The notes: generated from the letters alone by a model not told the origin. DNA of 64,000 nt from Actinomycetes bacterium (GCA_036000965.1 DASYUT010000166.1:1-64000), one strand, 5' to 3'. Shown: positions 34,864 to 43,293, counted from the stretch's first letter. Numbers and translations are program-made.

Positions 34864-36048
34864 TTACGCGCTCCGCCCACGTCGCCGTCGTGCCACCCCC
34901 GTGCCACTACGCCCGGCCGCCGGATCCTCTGGGCCGAGCGCAGCCGCCTCGACCAACCGATCCAGGGCTGCCGCGATGGCCGCGTCCCGACCGCCCATCA
35001 CATGCTGGTAGCGCAGGGCCACGGTGACCGACGTGTGACCCATGCGCTCCATCAGCTCCCGGGTGTTCGCCCCAGCGGCGATCGCGAGCGTCGCGGCGGT
35101 GTGGCGGAGATCGTGGAAGCGCAGCCCCGGCACGCCGGCCGCCAGCGTCGCGGGCATCCAGACCCGGTTGTAGAAGTGGCTGTGATCGAGGAACCCGCCG
35201 GTGGAGTTCGTGAACACGAGCCCGTCAGGATTCGGCTGGGCGTGGTGGTCAAGGTGCTCGGCGAGGGCGGCGGCGGCCACGTCGGGCAGGGTCACGGTGC
35301 GCCTGCCGGCCTGGGTCTTCGGCGGACCGACGATGAAATGGCCGTTGACCTCGGTGACCTGCTCGGCCACGGTGACGGTCCGGTGCAGCAGGTCGGCGCG
35401 CTGGACACGCAGGCCGACCAGCTCGCCCCAGCGGAGCCCGCCGTAGGCAGCCAGCAGGACCAGCGCCCGGAAGCGCGGAGCAACCACGTCAGCCAGCTTC
35501 GCCACCTGCGCCACCGTGGCGAACTTCATCTCCGGAGCGCGCTCGCTGCCCGCGCCCCTGATGACACAGGGGTTGTGCGGGAGATACCCGCCCTGCACCG
35601 CGCTTGCGAGGATGCGGCTCAGCAGCCGGTACGCCTTGGCGATTGTGTTGGGGCTCAACTTGCCGGCGACCCGCAGCTCGGCCAGCCAGGTCTGGACCGC
35701 CATCAGGTCGATGCTGGCCAGCGATGTCGCCCCGAACGTGGGTAGCAGGAAGCGACGCAGCAGGTAGGCGTACAGGTCGCGGGTGGTCGGGCGCAGCGTG
35801 GTGATGGTCTGCTCCCACCGTTCGGCCCACTCGGCGAAGGTGACCCGGCCGAGCTTCGGGTCGGCCCAGGCGCCCCGGGTCAGGTCAGCCTCGACCAGCG
35901 CAAGGTAGCGGGTGGCGTCGGCCTTGGTGGTGAACGTGTTCGGGCCGGTATGCGGCGTGCCGTGCAGGTCGCGGTAGCGGACCTGCCAGCGCCCGGAGGC
36001 CAGCCGGCGGACCGAGCCGAACACTCGGCGCTCGCGCTTGGCGGCCAT
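34864..36048 (-). CDS. int: Tyrosine recombinase, AICE integrase
   Basis: A 394-residue site-specific integrase. An N-terminal arm-binding region (FGSVRRLASGRWQVRYRD), a SAM-like core-binding domain (FAEWAERWEQTITTLRPTTR) and the catalytic domain are present. The catalytic residues are Arg in AAYGGLRWGELVGL, His-x-x-Arg in FHDLRHTAATLAIAAG, His in MGHTSVTVALRYQH and Tyr in ALRYQH. The basic C-terminal tail (VARRRRGRSA) ends beside attL. xis lies 2 bp upstream. It should catalyse integration into hen1 and, with Xis, excision. The gene reads toward hen1, so read-through transcription into hen1-pnkp is possible. Confidence 0.95.
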   Translation of the reverse strand: MAAKRERRVFGSVRRLASGRWQVRYRDLHGTPHTGPNTFTTKADATRYLALVEADLTRGAWADPKLGRVTFAEWAERWEQTITTLRPTTRDLYAYLLRRFLLPTFGATSLASIDLMAVQTWLAELRVAGKLSPNTIAKAYRLLSRILASAVQGGYLPHNPCVIRGAGSERAPEMKFATVAQVAKLADVVAPRFRALVLLAAYGGLRWGELVGLRVQRADLLHRTVTVAEQVTEVNGHFIVGPPKTQAGRRTVTLPDVAAAALAEHLDHHAQPNPDGLVFTNSTGGFLDHSHFYNRVWMPATLAAGVPGLRFHDLRHTAATLAIAAGANTRELMERMGHTSVTVALRYQHVMGGRDAAIAAALDRLVEAAALGPEDPAAGRSGTGVARRRRGRSA

Positions 36049-36050
36049 TG

Positions 36051-36266
36051 CTAGGCTCCCCGACGCCAGGAGCGGGCCGGCGCTGGCAGCACCATCCGCT
36101 CAACGCGGCCGGCGGCGACGTAGTTGATGAGGTCGTGCTCGGCGATGCGGACGTGGCGGCCGAGCTTGGCGTAGGCGATGCGCCGCTCAAAGATCAGGCG
36201 GCGGACGAAGCGCGTCGAGGTCCCCAGGCGCTCGGCGGCCTGCTCGACGGTCAACAGCGTGTCCAA
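36051..36266 (-). CDS. xis: Excisionase, MerR-like HTH protein
   Basis: A 71-residue DNA-binding protein: LLTVEQAAERLGTSTRFVRR then LIFERRIAYAKLGRHVRIAE form the winged-helix of the excisionase/DNA-binding (MerR-type helix-turn-helix) family. The gene ends 2 bp before int and follows rep after 30 bp, the order found in pSAM2-like elements. It is expected to bend DNA at the attachment sites and steer the integrase to excision. Confidence 0.9.
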   Translation of the reverse strand: MDTLLTVEQAAERLGTSTRFVRRLIFERRIAYAKLGRHVRIAEHDLINYVAAGRVERMVLPAPARSWRRGA

Positions 36267-36296
36267 CTTCGGTGTCCTCCCCCGGCGGGCGAACGG

Positions 36297-37769
36297 TCAG
36301 GCGGCGGTCGGCGTGGTGGTGTACAGCTCCTCGCGGGCGATGCGGCGCCGCTCCCTGGCGCGGGCGGCGGCCGACAGGGCGAGCCAGGTCTCGCCTTCGG
36401 TGGCGTAGCCCGCACCGACGTAGGCCCAGGTCGCCAGCACCACCACGGCGGCATCCTCGGCGGCGTCCTGGTCGTGGTCGCCGAGGGGGGTGAGGTCGCG
36501 CCGGCGCCGGCGGAGCGCGTAGGCAACGCGGGCGCGGCGGATGGCGGTCATCGTGGTGGAGTAGCGGCGGCTCTTGGTCGCGAAGTGGCCGCCGAAGCCG
36601 AGCAGGTGCGCCCACTGGCGAAGGCGGAGCTTCGCCAGGCCGGGGCGGTCGCCGAGGCGCCAGGCGGCGTGGACGAGCTCGGCGACGTGGGCGGGCGCGT
36701 CGAGGCGGTCGAGGTCGTCGGGGCCGAGGCGGCGGTCTAGGCGGGCGCCGAGGGCCTCGGTGCTCTTGGTGACGTACTTGGCGAGGTAGCCGGCGACCGT
36801 CTCGGCGCTGGTCTCCCCCGGCTTCGGCGCGGGTAGCCGCCGGAGGTCGAGCTGGTCGCCCCACACGGCCGCCCGCATGGGGGTGGCGGAGTCATCGCCG
36901 AGGGGCGGCACAGGCGCGAACACCCGCGCGGCGGCCTGCCTGACGGCCTGCTCGAGCAGGTCGGCGGTGAATCCGGGTGGGGGTGGGGCGACCCGCCCGG
37001 GGTCGTCCTCCGGGGGCGCGGCGTCCAGGCGGATGACGGCGTGCAGGTGGATCGCCCCGCGGCGCTGGAACTCGGCCACCTTCACGAACGCCGGTCGGAC
37101 GGTGGCGTTGCACTCAGCCAGGGTGAGCCCCGCGAGCTGGGCCAGGGCGCGGCGGAGGTACTCGGTGGTGCGCCGCCACAGCTCCGGGGCGAGCGCGTTC
37201 CACAGCACCTGCCCCTCCCCGTCGTAGCACTGCGGGCAGATCGGCTCGCCGAGGGCCTGGTCCTCGGCCTCGTGACGGTGCCAGCAGCCCGCCCGCCGGC
37301 CGTGGGCGCAGACCCGGCCCTGCCGGTAGGGGTGGCAGGGCAGTACGAGCCGGCCCTGGGTCTGCCGGGTGTGGACCCGCCCGAAGCTGGGGGCGGTGAA
37401 GGTCACGAACAGCCGGGGATGCGCCGCGACGGTGGCGGGGACGCCCTTGCCGCCGGCCAGGCCGGCGCTCACCAGGTGGTAGGTGTCGGCCTGATGGACC
37501 GCCGAGCAGGAGGGGCAGCGGGAGGCGAGCCGGTTCCCGCACGCCTTGAGCAGCACCCCGTCCGGCTCGGCATCGGTGGAGTAGACCTGGCGGACCTCGC
37601 CGGTCTGCTGGTCGGCGTGCTCGACCCGGCCGGCCAGGCGGATGGGATGCGAGCAGTAGCCGGCCTGGGCGACCAGCTCGGCCCACCGCTGGTAGCCCGG
37701 CCCGGCCCGGTCGATGACCTCAGCGAGCACCCCAGGCAGGACCTCGCCCATCGCGACCGGCTCGGTCAT
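36297..37769 (-). CDS. RepSA-like rolling-circle replication initiator
   Basis: A 490-residue replication initiator like RepSA of pSAM2. Cys/His-rich segments in the first half could bind zinc (CPSCSAVHQADTYH, CWHRHEAEDQALGEPICPQC). The HUH metal motif is RRGAIHLHAVIRLD, and the presumed nicking Tyr lies in VAGYLAKYVTKSTE. The C-terminus is basic and helical. The ATG at 37769 overlaps the stop of the transfer gene (ATGA), which fixes the start. The protein should nick a double-strand origin after excision; the origin was not located with certainty. Confidence 0.88.
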   Translation of the reverse strand: MTEPVAMGEVLPGVLAEVIDRAGPGYQRWAELVAQAGYCSHPIRLAGRVEHADQQTGEVRQVYSTDAEPDGVLLKACGNRLASRCPSCSAVHQADTYHLVSAGLAGGKGVPATVAAHPRLFVTFTAPSFGRVHTRQTQGRLVLPCHPYRQGRVCAHGRRAGCWHRHEAEDQALGEPICPQCYDGEGQVLWNALAPELWRRTTEYLRRALAQLAGLTLAECNATVRPAFVKVAEFQRRGAIHLHAVIRLDAAPPEDDPGRVAPPPPGFTADLLEQAVRQAAARVFAPVPPLGDDSATPMRAAVWGDQLDLRRLPAPKPGETSAETVAGYLAKYVTKSTEALGARLDRRLGPDDLDRLDAPAHVAELVHAAWRLGDRPGLAKLRLRQWAHLLGFGGHFATKSRRYSTTMTAIRRARVAYALRRRRRDLTPLGDHDQDAAEDAAVVVLATWAYVGAGYATEGETWLALSAAARARERRRIAREELYTTTPTAA

Positions 37770-39193
37770 GCGGGCTCGTCCACGATCCGCAGCGTCGGCC
37801 GCTCCGCCGGCCGAGGCGCGCGGAGGGCTTCGGCGCGGCGGGCGATGGTGGCGAGCTGCTCGTCGTCGAGGTAGCAGGCCCGCAGCCGGGTCGGCACGCC
37901 GCCCTCCTGCAGCAGGTAGCCCACCCCGCGGATCGCCGGGTCGATCGTCGCCGCCGAGTAGCCCTGGCTCGCCCAGCCGCGCCCGAGGATGGTGTCGGAG
38001 GCGTCGGGGGTCGAGCAGCGCAGCGCCCAGCGGAACCCGAACAGGTCCCGCAGGTAGCTCGGCACCACATCCGCCGAGGGCTTCTGCGTCGTCGCCACCG
38101 CGACCATGCCGCCGGCGCGGCCCCGGGCCACGAAGTCGCGCAGCAGGACCGAGAACTCCGCGTTGGCCTTGCGGTTGGGGCCGTTGGTGTAGAAGGCCAG
38201 CTCCTCCACCCCGACCAGGTGCAGCGCCAGCCCGTCGCCCTCGGTGACCTTGCGCGCCTGGTTGGCGAGCAAGGTCAGGTAGCGGTCGTCCAGCTCGGCC
38301 AGCAGCGCGCGCAGCACGTCGATCGCCTCGTCGACGTTGGGCCCCACCAGCCGGGCGGTGCAGCCCTGCCACACCGCCAGCTCCACGAGCTTCGGGTCAA
38401 ACAGCGTCAGCCGCACGCCAGGGTCCAGCGCGCCGACCGCGATCAGGAGTTGGAGGATGGAGGACTTGCCGGCGTCGGGCTCCCCGCCGAGGAGCAGGTT
38501 GCGGTAGGGCAGGGTGACGGTGACCTGGGTGCCGTCCTCGTCCAGCCCGACCGGGACCGGCGCCCACAGCGAGCACGACTCGCGAGCCGTCCAGGGCCAG
38601 GGGATCGGGCGGGGGTCGGCGAGCGGGTCGCGGCGCAGCACCACCACCCGGGCGTAGCGGGCGCTCTCCGGCGCCCGGGTGACCCGGACCTCCCGCACCG
38701 ACAGGAACGCCGCGATCCGCTCGGCGGCCTGCTCCACGTCGGGGACCTGGCTGCCGGCGGGGATGCGGACGCGGAGCTGCTCGCCGGCGCGGGTGAGCGT
38801 GCAGCCGGTGACGCGGGGGACGCGGTCGTTGCGGGTAGCGAGGTCGGCGTGGCGGCAGGCCAGCGCCCAGCGGCGGCGCAGGTGGGCGCGGTACAGCAGC
38901 CGGGCCAGGTGCTCCCGCGTCCACGGCACGGCCGCCACGATGACGGCGGCGGCCAGGATGATCGCGTCGGCGGCCCAGCCGACGCGGCCGACCAGCCAGA
39001 AGTAGGCGACCGCGAGCAGGCCGATCAGGGTCAGCTCGACCCGATAGGCCCAGGCGGGGCGCGCCAGGCCGGTGAACAGCCAGTCCGCCGGGCGGTGGCG
39101 GATGACCGGTTCGGTGATGACCGGGGGTGTCTCGGTCCAGGCGCCCCAGCCCACCGGATGCCGATAGCGGTCGTTGGGGTGGCCCCAGGTCAC
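37766..39193 (-). CDS. FtsK/SpoIIIE-type DNA translocase, AICE transfer protein (TraSA-like)
   Basis: A 475-residue protein with two N-terminal membrane helices (VELTLIGLLAVAYFWLVGRV and AADAIILAAAVIVAAVPW), a small domain, and an FtsK-type ATPase. Walker A is LLLGGEPDAGKSSILQLL, Walker B LHLVGVEELAFY, followed by ARGRAGGMVAVATTQKPSAD. The C-terminal DNA-recognition part is short. Proteins of this class form hexamers at the mycelial tip and pump double-stranded DNA to the recipient, which alone suffices for AICE transfer. The GTG start overlaps the preceding stop (GTGA) and the stop overlaps rep. Confidence 0.92.
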   Translation of the reverse strand: MTWGHPNDRYRHPVGWGAWTETPPVITEPVIRHRPADWLFTGLARPAWAYRVELTLIGLLAVAYFWLVGRVGWAADAIILAAAVIVAAVPWTREHLARLLYRAHLRRRWALACRHADLATRNDRVPRVTGCTLTRAGEQLRVRIPAGSQVPDVEQAAERIAAFLSVREVRVTRAPESARYARVVVLRRDPLADPRPIPWPWTARESCSLWAPVPVGLDEDGTQVTVTLPYRNLLLGGEPDAGKSSILQLLIAVGALDPGVRLTLFDPKLVELAVWQGCTARLVGPNVDEAIDVLRALLAELDDRYLTLLANQARKVTEGDGLALHLVGVEELAFYTNGPNRKANAEFSVLLRDFVARGRAGGMVAVATTQKPSADVVPSYLRDLFGFRWALRCSTPDASDTILGRGWASQGYSAATIDPAIRGVGYLLQEGGVPTRLRACYLDDEQLATIARRAEALRAPRPAERPTLRIVDEPA

Positions 39194-39483
39194 GATGCCA
39201 CCCCCTCGGGCATCGGGTCCGGGTCGTCGGTCGCGGGCGCAGCAGGAGGGGTGGCGGTGTGCTGGTCGGCCTGGTCGGCGGCAGCCACCAGGGCGGCGGC
39301 CAGCTCCCGCAGCGCAGCCGAGGGACCTTGCACGGTGACATACAGCGGGCCGGCGTCGTAGCGGACCGAGCCCTGCCAGGTCCCATCGTGGGCCGGCCAG
39401 GCGTCGGGCTGGTAGTCGGTGCCGGGCTGGGCGAGGAGGGTGGCGTGCAGCGCCGAGGGTCGGCGAGGATGGGCGGGCGTCAT
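39190..39483 (-). CDS. 97-residue AICE protein of unknown function
   Basis: A small protein starting MTPAHPRRPSALHATLLAQP, with a central strand-rich part (DGTWQGSVRYDAGPLYVTVQ) and a helix (AALRELAAALVAAADQADQH) before a Pro/Asp tail. ATG at 39483 is preceded by AAGGAGTGG. Its stop overlaps the start of the transfer gene (GTGA), so it is translated with it. Small accessory proteins in this position are common in AICEs; I do not recognise a domain. Confidence 0.7.
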   Translation of the reverse strand: MTPAHPRRPSALHATLLAQPGTDYQPDAWPAHDGTWQGSVRYDAGPLYVTVQGPSAALRELAAALVAAADQADQHTATPPAAPATDDPDPMPEGVAS

Positions 39484-39507
39484 GGGGCTCCACTCCTTGA
39501 TGCGAAG

Positions 39508-39585
39508 GCCGGGCGTTAGCAGCGCCCGGCTGTGTGTGGGTGGAGGGGACCGGGCCGTGTCCACGCGGTGTCGCCGGTCCCCTCC
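39508..39585. other. Two large inverted repeats, candidate origin or transfer locus
   Basis: GCCGGGCG-(7 nt)-CGCCCGGC is an 8-bp perfect stem; immediately after it GGAGGGGACCGG-(20 nt)-CCGGTCCCCTCC is a 12-bp perfect stem. They fill the gap between the 97-residue ORF and the SCO3933-family gene. No T-tract follows. Candidates are a rolling-circle origin, the cis-acting transfer locus bound by the FtsK-like protein, or an attenuating structure. Confidence 0.6.
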
Positions 39586-39621
39586 CTCGCGCGAAGCGTC
39601 TAGGGCATCCCTCCCTTCTGG

Positions 39622-39945
39622 TCAGCTCGCGCGTGCGGCCTGGGCGGCGACGGGCTCGACGCGCTGGGCGCGGAACGCCACGCCGGAGCGGTCGCCCATC
39701 GTCCAGGGCTGGGCGACCAGCCCCACGACCTTGACCGGCTGGCCCTGGCGCACCGCTGGGGCGGTCCCGGCGGTCTTGACCGCGATGATCTCGGCCGAGC
39801 CCTCGGCCAGGGCGACCAGCTGCACGGCGAACAGGGGTTCGCCGTTGTCGTCGGCCCTTGGGCGCTTGGTCTCGAAGTCGATCACCGGCTCGGGCGGCAT
39901 CGCGCACAGGAACGCGATCGCCGAGGTGTCCACGGGGAGCTTCAC
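39622..39945 (-). CDS. SCO3933-family AICE regulatory protein
   Basis: A 107-residue protein resembling the SCO3933 family known from SLP1-type elements: KLPVDTSAIAFLCAMPPEPV, then FETKRPRADDNGEPLFAVQL, QGQPVKVVGLVAQPWTMGDR and SGVAFRAQRVEP. The fold may be OB-like; the molecular role is not established as far as I know. GTG at 39945 has GGAGG just upstream. It is the first gene of the leftward element operon and lies behind a promoter that overlaps direct repeats. Confidence 0.82.
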   Translation of the reverse strand: MKLPVDTSAIAFLCAMPPEPVIDFETKRPRADDNGEPLFAVQLVALAEGSAEIIAVKTAGTAPAVRQGQPVKVVGLVAQPWTMGDRSGVAFRAQRVEPVAAQAARAS

Positions 39946-39975
39946 GAGGCTCCTCCTCTCAGGTAGGGTGGAGGC

Positions 39976-40004
39976 ACGGTACTACGTTCCTACGTTCCTG
40001 TCCA
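39976..40004 (-). promoter_or_regulatory. Promoter of the leftward AICE operon with operator repeats
   Basis: On the minus strand TGGACA and TACCGT stand 17 bp apart, 30 bp before the SCO3933-family start. The spacer is made almost wholly of two direct 8-bp repeats, TACGTTCC TACGTTCC (plus-strand reading). A GntR regulator gene diverges from here, so these repeats are the likely operator by which it represses transfer genes. Confidence 0.65.
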
Positions 40005-40073
40005 CCAGGTTCCGAACCCGCTAGGATCACGCCCGAGCCGGTCCCGCTTTGAACTCCCTTGGGAGGCGACTTC

Positions 40074-40928
40074 GTGCCCTTTTCCCGGCAGACGGCCTAC
40101 GGCCAGATCGCCGATGCCATCCGCGCCGACATCCTCGCTGGCGCCTACGAGCCCAGCCCCGACGACCCCACCCGCGACGAGCTACCCGGCGCCACCGAAC
40201 TCGGCAGCCAGTACGGCGTCAGCGACAAGACCGCCGCCCGTGCCGTCCAACAGCTCATCAGCGAAGGGCTTGTGATCGGCCGACCCGGCCTACGCCCGGT
40301 GGTCGTGCCCCGCGCCCAGCGTCCGGACCGCTGGCCCATGAACCGCCGCTACGCCCGCGCCCGCGAGGCCCGCGGCCTAGTGTTCGGCGGCGACATGCAA
40401 GGCCGCCAGGTCCTCAAGCGAACCGTCCATGCCGGCTGGACCGGCGCGCCCGAGCCGGTCGCGGCGCTGCTACGCCTGGACCCAGGCGACCGGGTCTGGG
40501 CGCGGGCGCGGGAGCTGCTGATCGACGGCCGGGTCGCCGAGCTGAGCATCAGCTACTTCCCGGCCGCCGTCGCCGAGGGCACCGCCCTGATGGCGCCAGG
40601 CGACTTCCCGCCTGGTGGGGTGGTGGGCGTCCTGGAAGGCGCCGGCTATCGCGTGCTGCGGACCTACAACGAGGCCCGCTCGCGCCTGGCCGCCGACGAG
40701 GAGCTGCGCGCCTTCGGCCCCGACCCGGGCCTGCAACCGCTTGACGGCCGGGTCGTCATCGAGATCACGCACGGTACCTACGGCGCCCAGGACGAAGCGC
40801 TGGAGGCCCTGGTCAGCGTCCGGCCGGCCACCGGTAACGTGATCGTGTTCGAGACCTACGAAGGGTCGGACGGCGACGACGACGAGCCTGCCGGCGTGTC
40901 TGGTGCCGCCACGGCTGCCGGCGTGTGA
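40074..40928 (+). CDS. GntR/UTRA-type transcriptional regulator, KorSA-like
   Basis: A 284-residue regulator. The winged helix (residues about 5-80) reads AYGQIADAIRADILAGAYEP and ELGSQYGVSDKTAARAVQQL followed by ISEGLVIGRPGLRPVVV. A UTRA ligand-binding domain follows, with VWARARELLIDGRVAELSIS and YFPAAVAEGTALM. The GTG at 40074 has GGGAGG 7 nt upstream; a TTG 15 bp earlier is less likely. In pSAM2 the homologous KorSA represses the gene that activates transfer. It diverges from the SCO3933-family gene and is followed by a methyltransferase after 12 bp. The ligand is unknown. Confidence 0.9.
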   Translation: MPFSRQTAYGQIADAIRADILAGAYEPSPDDPTRDELPGATELGSQYGVSDKTAARAVQQLISEGLVIGRPGLRPVVVPRAQRPDRWPMNRRYARAREARGLVFGGDMQGRQVLKRTVHAGWTGAPEPVAALLRLDPGDRVWARARELLIDGRVAELSISYFPAAVAEGTALMAPGDFPPGGVVGVLEGAGYRVLRTYNEARSRLAADEELRAFGPDPGLQPLDGRVVIEITHGTYGAQDEALEALVSVRPATGNVIVFETYEGSDGDDDEPAGVSGAATAAGV

Positions 40929-40940
40929 GAGGGAGCCGCC

Positions 40941-41732
40941 ATGACCGCCGAGTCCGTGTTCGATGCCACCGCCTCCCGCAAGCTCGAAGCCGCCTACCTG
41001 ACTCCGGACGTGGTCGAGCAGCGACGCGCGACCCTGCGGGCGCTGGCGCTGCGGCCAGGCGAGCGCGTCCTCGATGTCGGCTCCGGGCCGGGCCTGCTGG
41101 CCACCGAGATGGCCCAGGAGGTCGGCCCGGCCGGGAACGTCACCGGCCTCGATGTCAGCGATGCCATGCTCGCCCTCGGACAACGCCGCAGCGCCGACCT
41201 GGCTGGGGCCGGGCGGGTGAGCTTCGTCAAGGCCGACGCCACCGCCCTGCCATTTGGCGATGCGACCTTCGACGTGGCGGTGTCCACCCAGGTCTACGAG
41301 TACGTCGGCGACCTGCCCACGGCGCTGGCCGAGCTTCATCGGGTGCTGCGGCCTGGGGGGCGGGCGCTGATCCTCGACACCGACTGGGACTCCATCGTCT
41401 GGCACGCCACCGACGCCGAGCGGATGGGGCGGCTCCTGGCTGCGTGGATGGAGCGGTTCGCCGACCCGCACCTGCCCCGTACCCTGGCCCGCCGGCTCCG
41501 TGACGCCGGGTTCCAGGTCGACCACCCCGAGGTGCTGGTGCTGCTCAACCCCGAGTACGACCCCAACACCTACAGCGTGGCCAACGGCGAAATCATGGCC
41601 GACTTCGCCGTCGCCCGGGGCAGCCTCACCCGCGACGAAGCCGACGCCTGGACCCAGGACCTCCACTGGCTCGGGTGGGAAGGGCGGTACTTCTTCAGCC
41701 TCAACCGCTACCTGTTCCTCGCAAGCCGGTAG
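40941..41732 (+). CDS. AICE-borne class I SAM methyltransferase
   Basis: A 263-residue methyltransferase of the UbiE/MenG-like group: RVLDVGSGPGLLATEMAQEV, VTGLDVSDAMLALGQRR, VKADATALPFGDATFDVAVS and LHRVLRPGGRALILDTDWD. The C-terminal region (EYDPNTYSVANGEIMADFAV, YFFSLNRYLFLASR) is the substrate side. It starts 12 bp after the GntR gene on the same strand and is probably cotranscribed with it, so it is regulated with the element rather than with host metabolism. Substrate unknown; it is the clearest cargo gene of the element. Confidence 0.87.
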   Translation: MTAESVFDATASRKLEAAYLTPDVVEQRRATLRALALRPGERVLDVGSGPGLLATEMAQEVGPAGNVTGLDVSDAMLALGQRRSADLAGAGRVSFVKADATALPFGDATFDVAVSTQVYEYVGDLPTALAELHRVLRPGGRALILDTDWDSIVWHATDAERMGRLLAAWMERFADPHLPRTLARRLRDAGFQVDHPEVLVLLNPEYDPNTYSVANGEIMADFAVARGSLTRDEADAWTQDLHWLGWEGRYFFSLNRYLFLASR

Positions 41733-42043
41733 CCGCATCCAGCACGGCGCCTGGGACGGGCCGCGAGCGGCTCTCGCGATGTGAGCCTCGATCTCCCACC
41801 GCGCCCAGGGTGGAGGGATCTGGCCGGACGATAGATGGCATGCCCGACCCGCCAGCCGCAAGCCGCTCCCCGAACCAACCCGGCACCCGAGCGGCCACGG
41901 GCCGGCAGCCTCGATCGAGCGGGCCGGGTTCGTTCGCTCCGCGGCTTGCCCCTGGCGGCCTTCGGCATGCCTCGGTAGCCACCGTGCCCCCGTTCCAAGG
42001 GCAGGGCAGCACCGCCCGGCCAGGAGCACAGAGGAGGCACAGC

Positions 42044-42414
42044 ATGGCCGAGACGAGCGTGGCGCTTGCCGGCAACCTGACCGACGATCCCGAGCTGCGG
42101 TACACCCCCAGCGGCACGGCCAAGGCGACGTTCCGGGTGGCGGTGACTGGCCAGGTCCGCGACGGTGATAGGTGGAAGGACGGGGAGCCGTCGTCCTACG
42201 CGGTCGTTGTGTGGCGTGAGCAGGCCGAGCATGCGGCCGAGTCGCTGGCAGGGGCAGCCGGGTCGTGGTCGTGGGCCGGCTGGTGCAGCGGTCGTGGCAG
42301 GCCGAGGACCGCAGCGCCCGGTCGGTGGTCGAGGTCGTGGCCGAGGAGCTGGGGCCGAGCCTGCGGTGGGCGACGGCGACCATGACCAGGGCGACGAGGA
42401 GCACGAGCAGGTAG
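42044..42414 (+). pseudogene. ssb: Single-stranded DNA-binding protein gene with a one-base frameshift
   Basis: The first 68 codons give a good SSB OB-fold: SVALAGNLTDDPELRYTPSG, KATFRVAVTGQVRDGDRWKD, SYAVVVWREQAEHAAESLA. At about 42250 one base is missing (CTGGCAGGGG where CTGGCCAGGGG would give LARGS); in the next frame the fold continues as GSRVVVVGRLVQRSWQAEDR, SARSVVEVVAEELGPSLRWA, ending at TAG 42412. GAGGAGG precedes the ATG. Either a real inactivating mutation or a sequencing error. AICEs often carry their own ssb next to the replication functions. Confidence 0.85.
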
Positions 42415-42778
42415 CCACGTCGAGCAGCGATGCGGCGGAGCAGGGACGCTGGTGGGCGAGCAGCATGCCGGCGTCCCGCTCCGTCGTGTCCGTGCTGGTG
42501 AGGGTGGCTGTGAGTACTTTCTCTACCCCCTCAAGGCCGGCCCTGCGGGCGGCCGCCTGCGGCGGCCGTCCTCGGCCGGCAGCACAGCGACGGGAGCTGC
42601 GACCTGCCCTCCTGCCATCTGCGCCGCAGGGGCTGGCCGGCGCTTCATCCGGACCGCGCGCCTGTCGTCAGGATCAACGTCGGGGTGGTGGCGCGAGTAT
42701 GGGGGGTGAGATCCTGTAAGGCAAGCAGCCGGCCCGACCCTTGGGCGGTGCTGGCGGGGCGGCTGAGGAAGGATCACC
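42415..42778. other. AICE stretch without a recognisable gene
   Basis: About 360 bp between the broken ssb and the DUF3592 gene. It has a GCGGGCGGCCGCCTGCGGCG run rich in self-complementarity but no ORF with family features on either strand. Confidence 0.5.
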
Positions 42779-43246
42779 ATGAAGCCGCGGGTGAGGTGGG
42801 GCGACCTGAGCGTGCTGCGGGTCGTCCTGATCGCGATGATGCTGCTTGGTGTGGTCCTGGTGGGCTTCGGCTTCAAGATGTGGGCCGATACCCGGCGCTT
42901 CCTGGCAACCGCCGAACCCGCAAAGGGCGTCGTTGTCAGGGTCGACGAAGCCGTTGTAAGCGAGCGGAGGGGGTCAGGCGACAACGCCCGCTGGGTCGAT
43001 GTGACTCGGCGCTTTCCGATCGTCGAGTTCCGCACCGCCTACGAGCAAGTCGCGCGATTCCAGGCCGACGACGGCTCGCTCCGAGTCGGCGATTCAGTCA
43101 ACGTCGTCTACGACCCGGCCAACCCGCGACATGCGCGACTGGACAAGTGGGGCAACCGCTGGGCCGGACCTCTCGCCTTGTGGGGTGCCGGACTCGGGAT
43201 ACTCGTCATGAGTGGCGCGGTATATCTGCTGTTACGCCCTTGGTAA
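42779..43246 (+). CDS. DUF3592 family membrane protein
   Basis: A 155-residue protein with an N-terminal membrane helix (VVLIAMMLLGVVLVGFGFKM), an extracytoplasmic beta domain (AKGVVVRVDEAVVSERR, RRFPIVEFRTAYEQVARFQ, LRVGDSVNVVYDPANPRHAR) and a C-terminal helix (PLALWGAGLGILVMSGAVYL). The VxVxYxPxxP signature and topology are those of DUF3592. GAGGAAGG stands upstream of the ATG (GAGGAAGGATCACCATG). Function unknown; a cargo or maintenance role in the element is possible. Base use is less extreme in GC than in flanking genes. Confidence 0.82.
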   Translation: MKPRVRWGDLSVLRVVLIAMMLLGVVLVGFGFKMWADTRRFLATAEPAKGVVVRVDEAVVSERRGSGDNARWVDVTRRFPIVEFRTAYEQVARFQADDGSLRVGDSVNVVYDPANPRHARLDKWGNRWAGPLALWGAGLGILVMSGAVYLLLRPW

Positions 43247-43293
43247 GTAGGGCACCTACCCAACTGCTGCAGCCTTCGGCAGATCGCCAACAA

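Noticed and set aside
42452-42709. 85-codon open frame in the AICE between ssb and DUF3592
   Set aside because: Starts with a plausible ATG, but the product is low-complexity and shows no recognisable motif; codon positions do not show the strong third-position GC bias of the neighbours.
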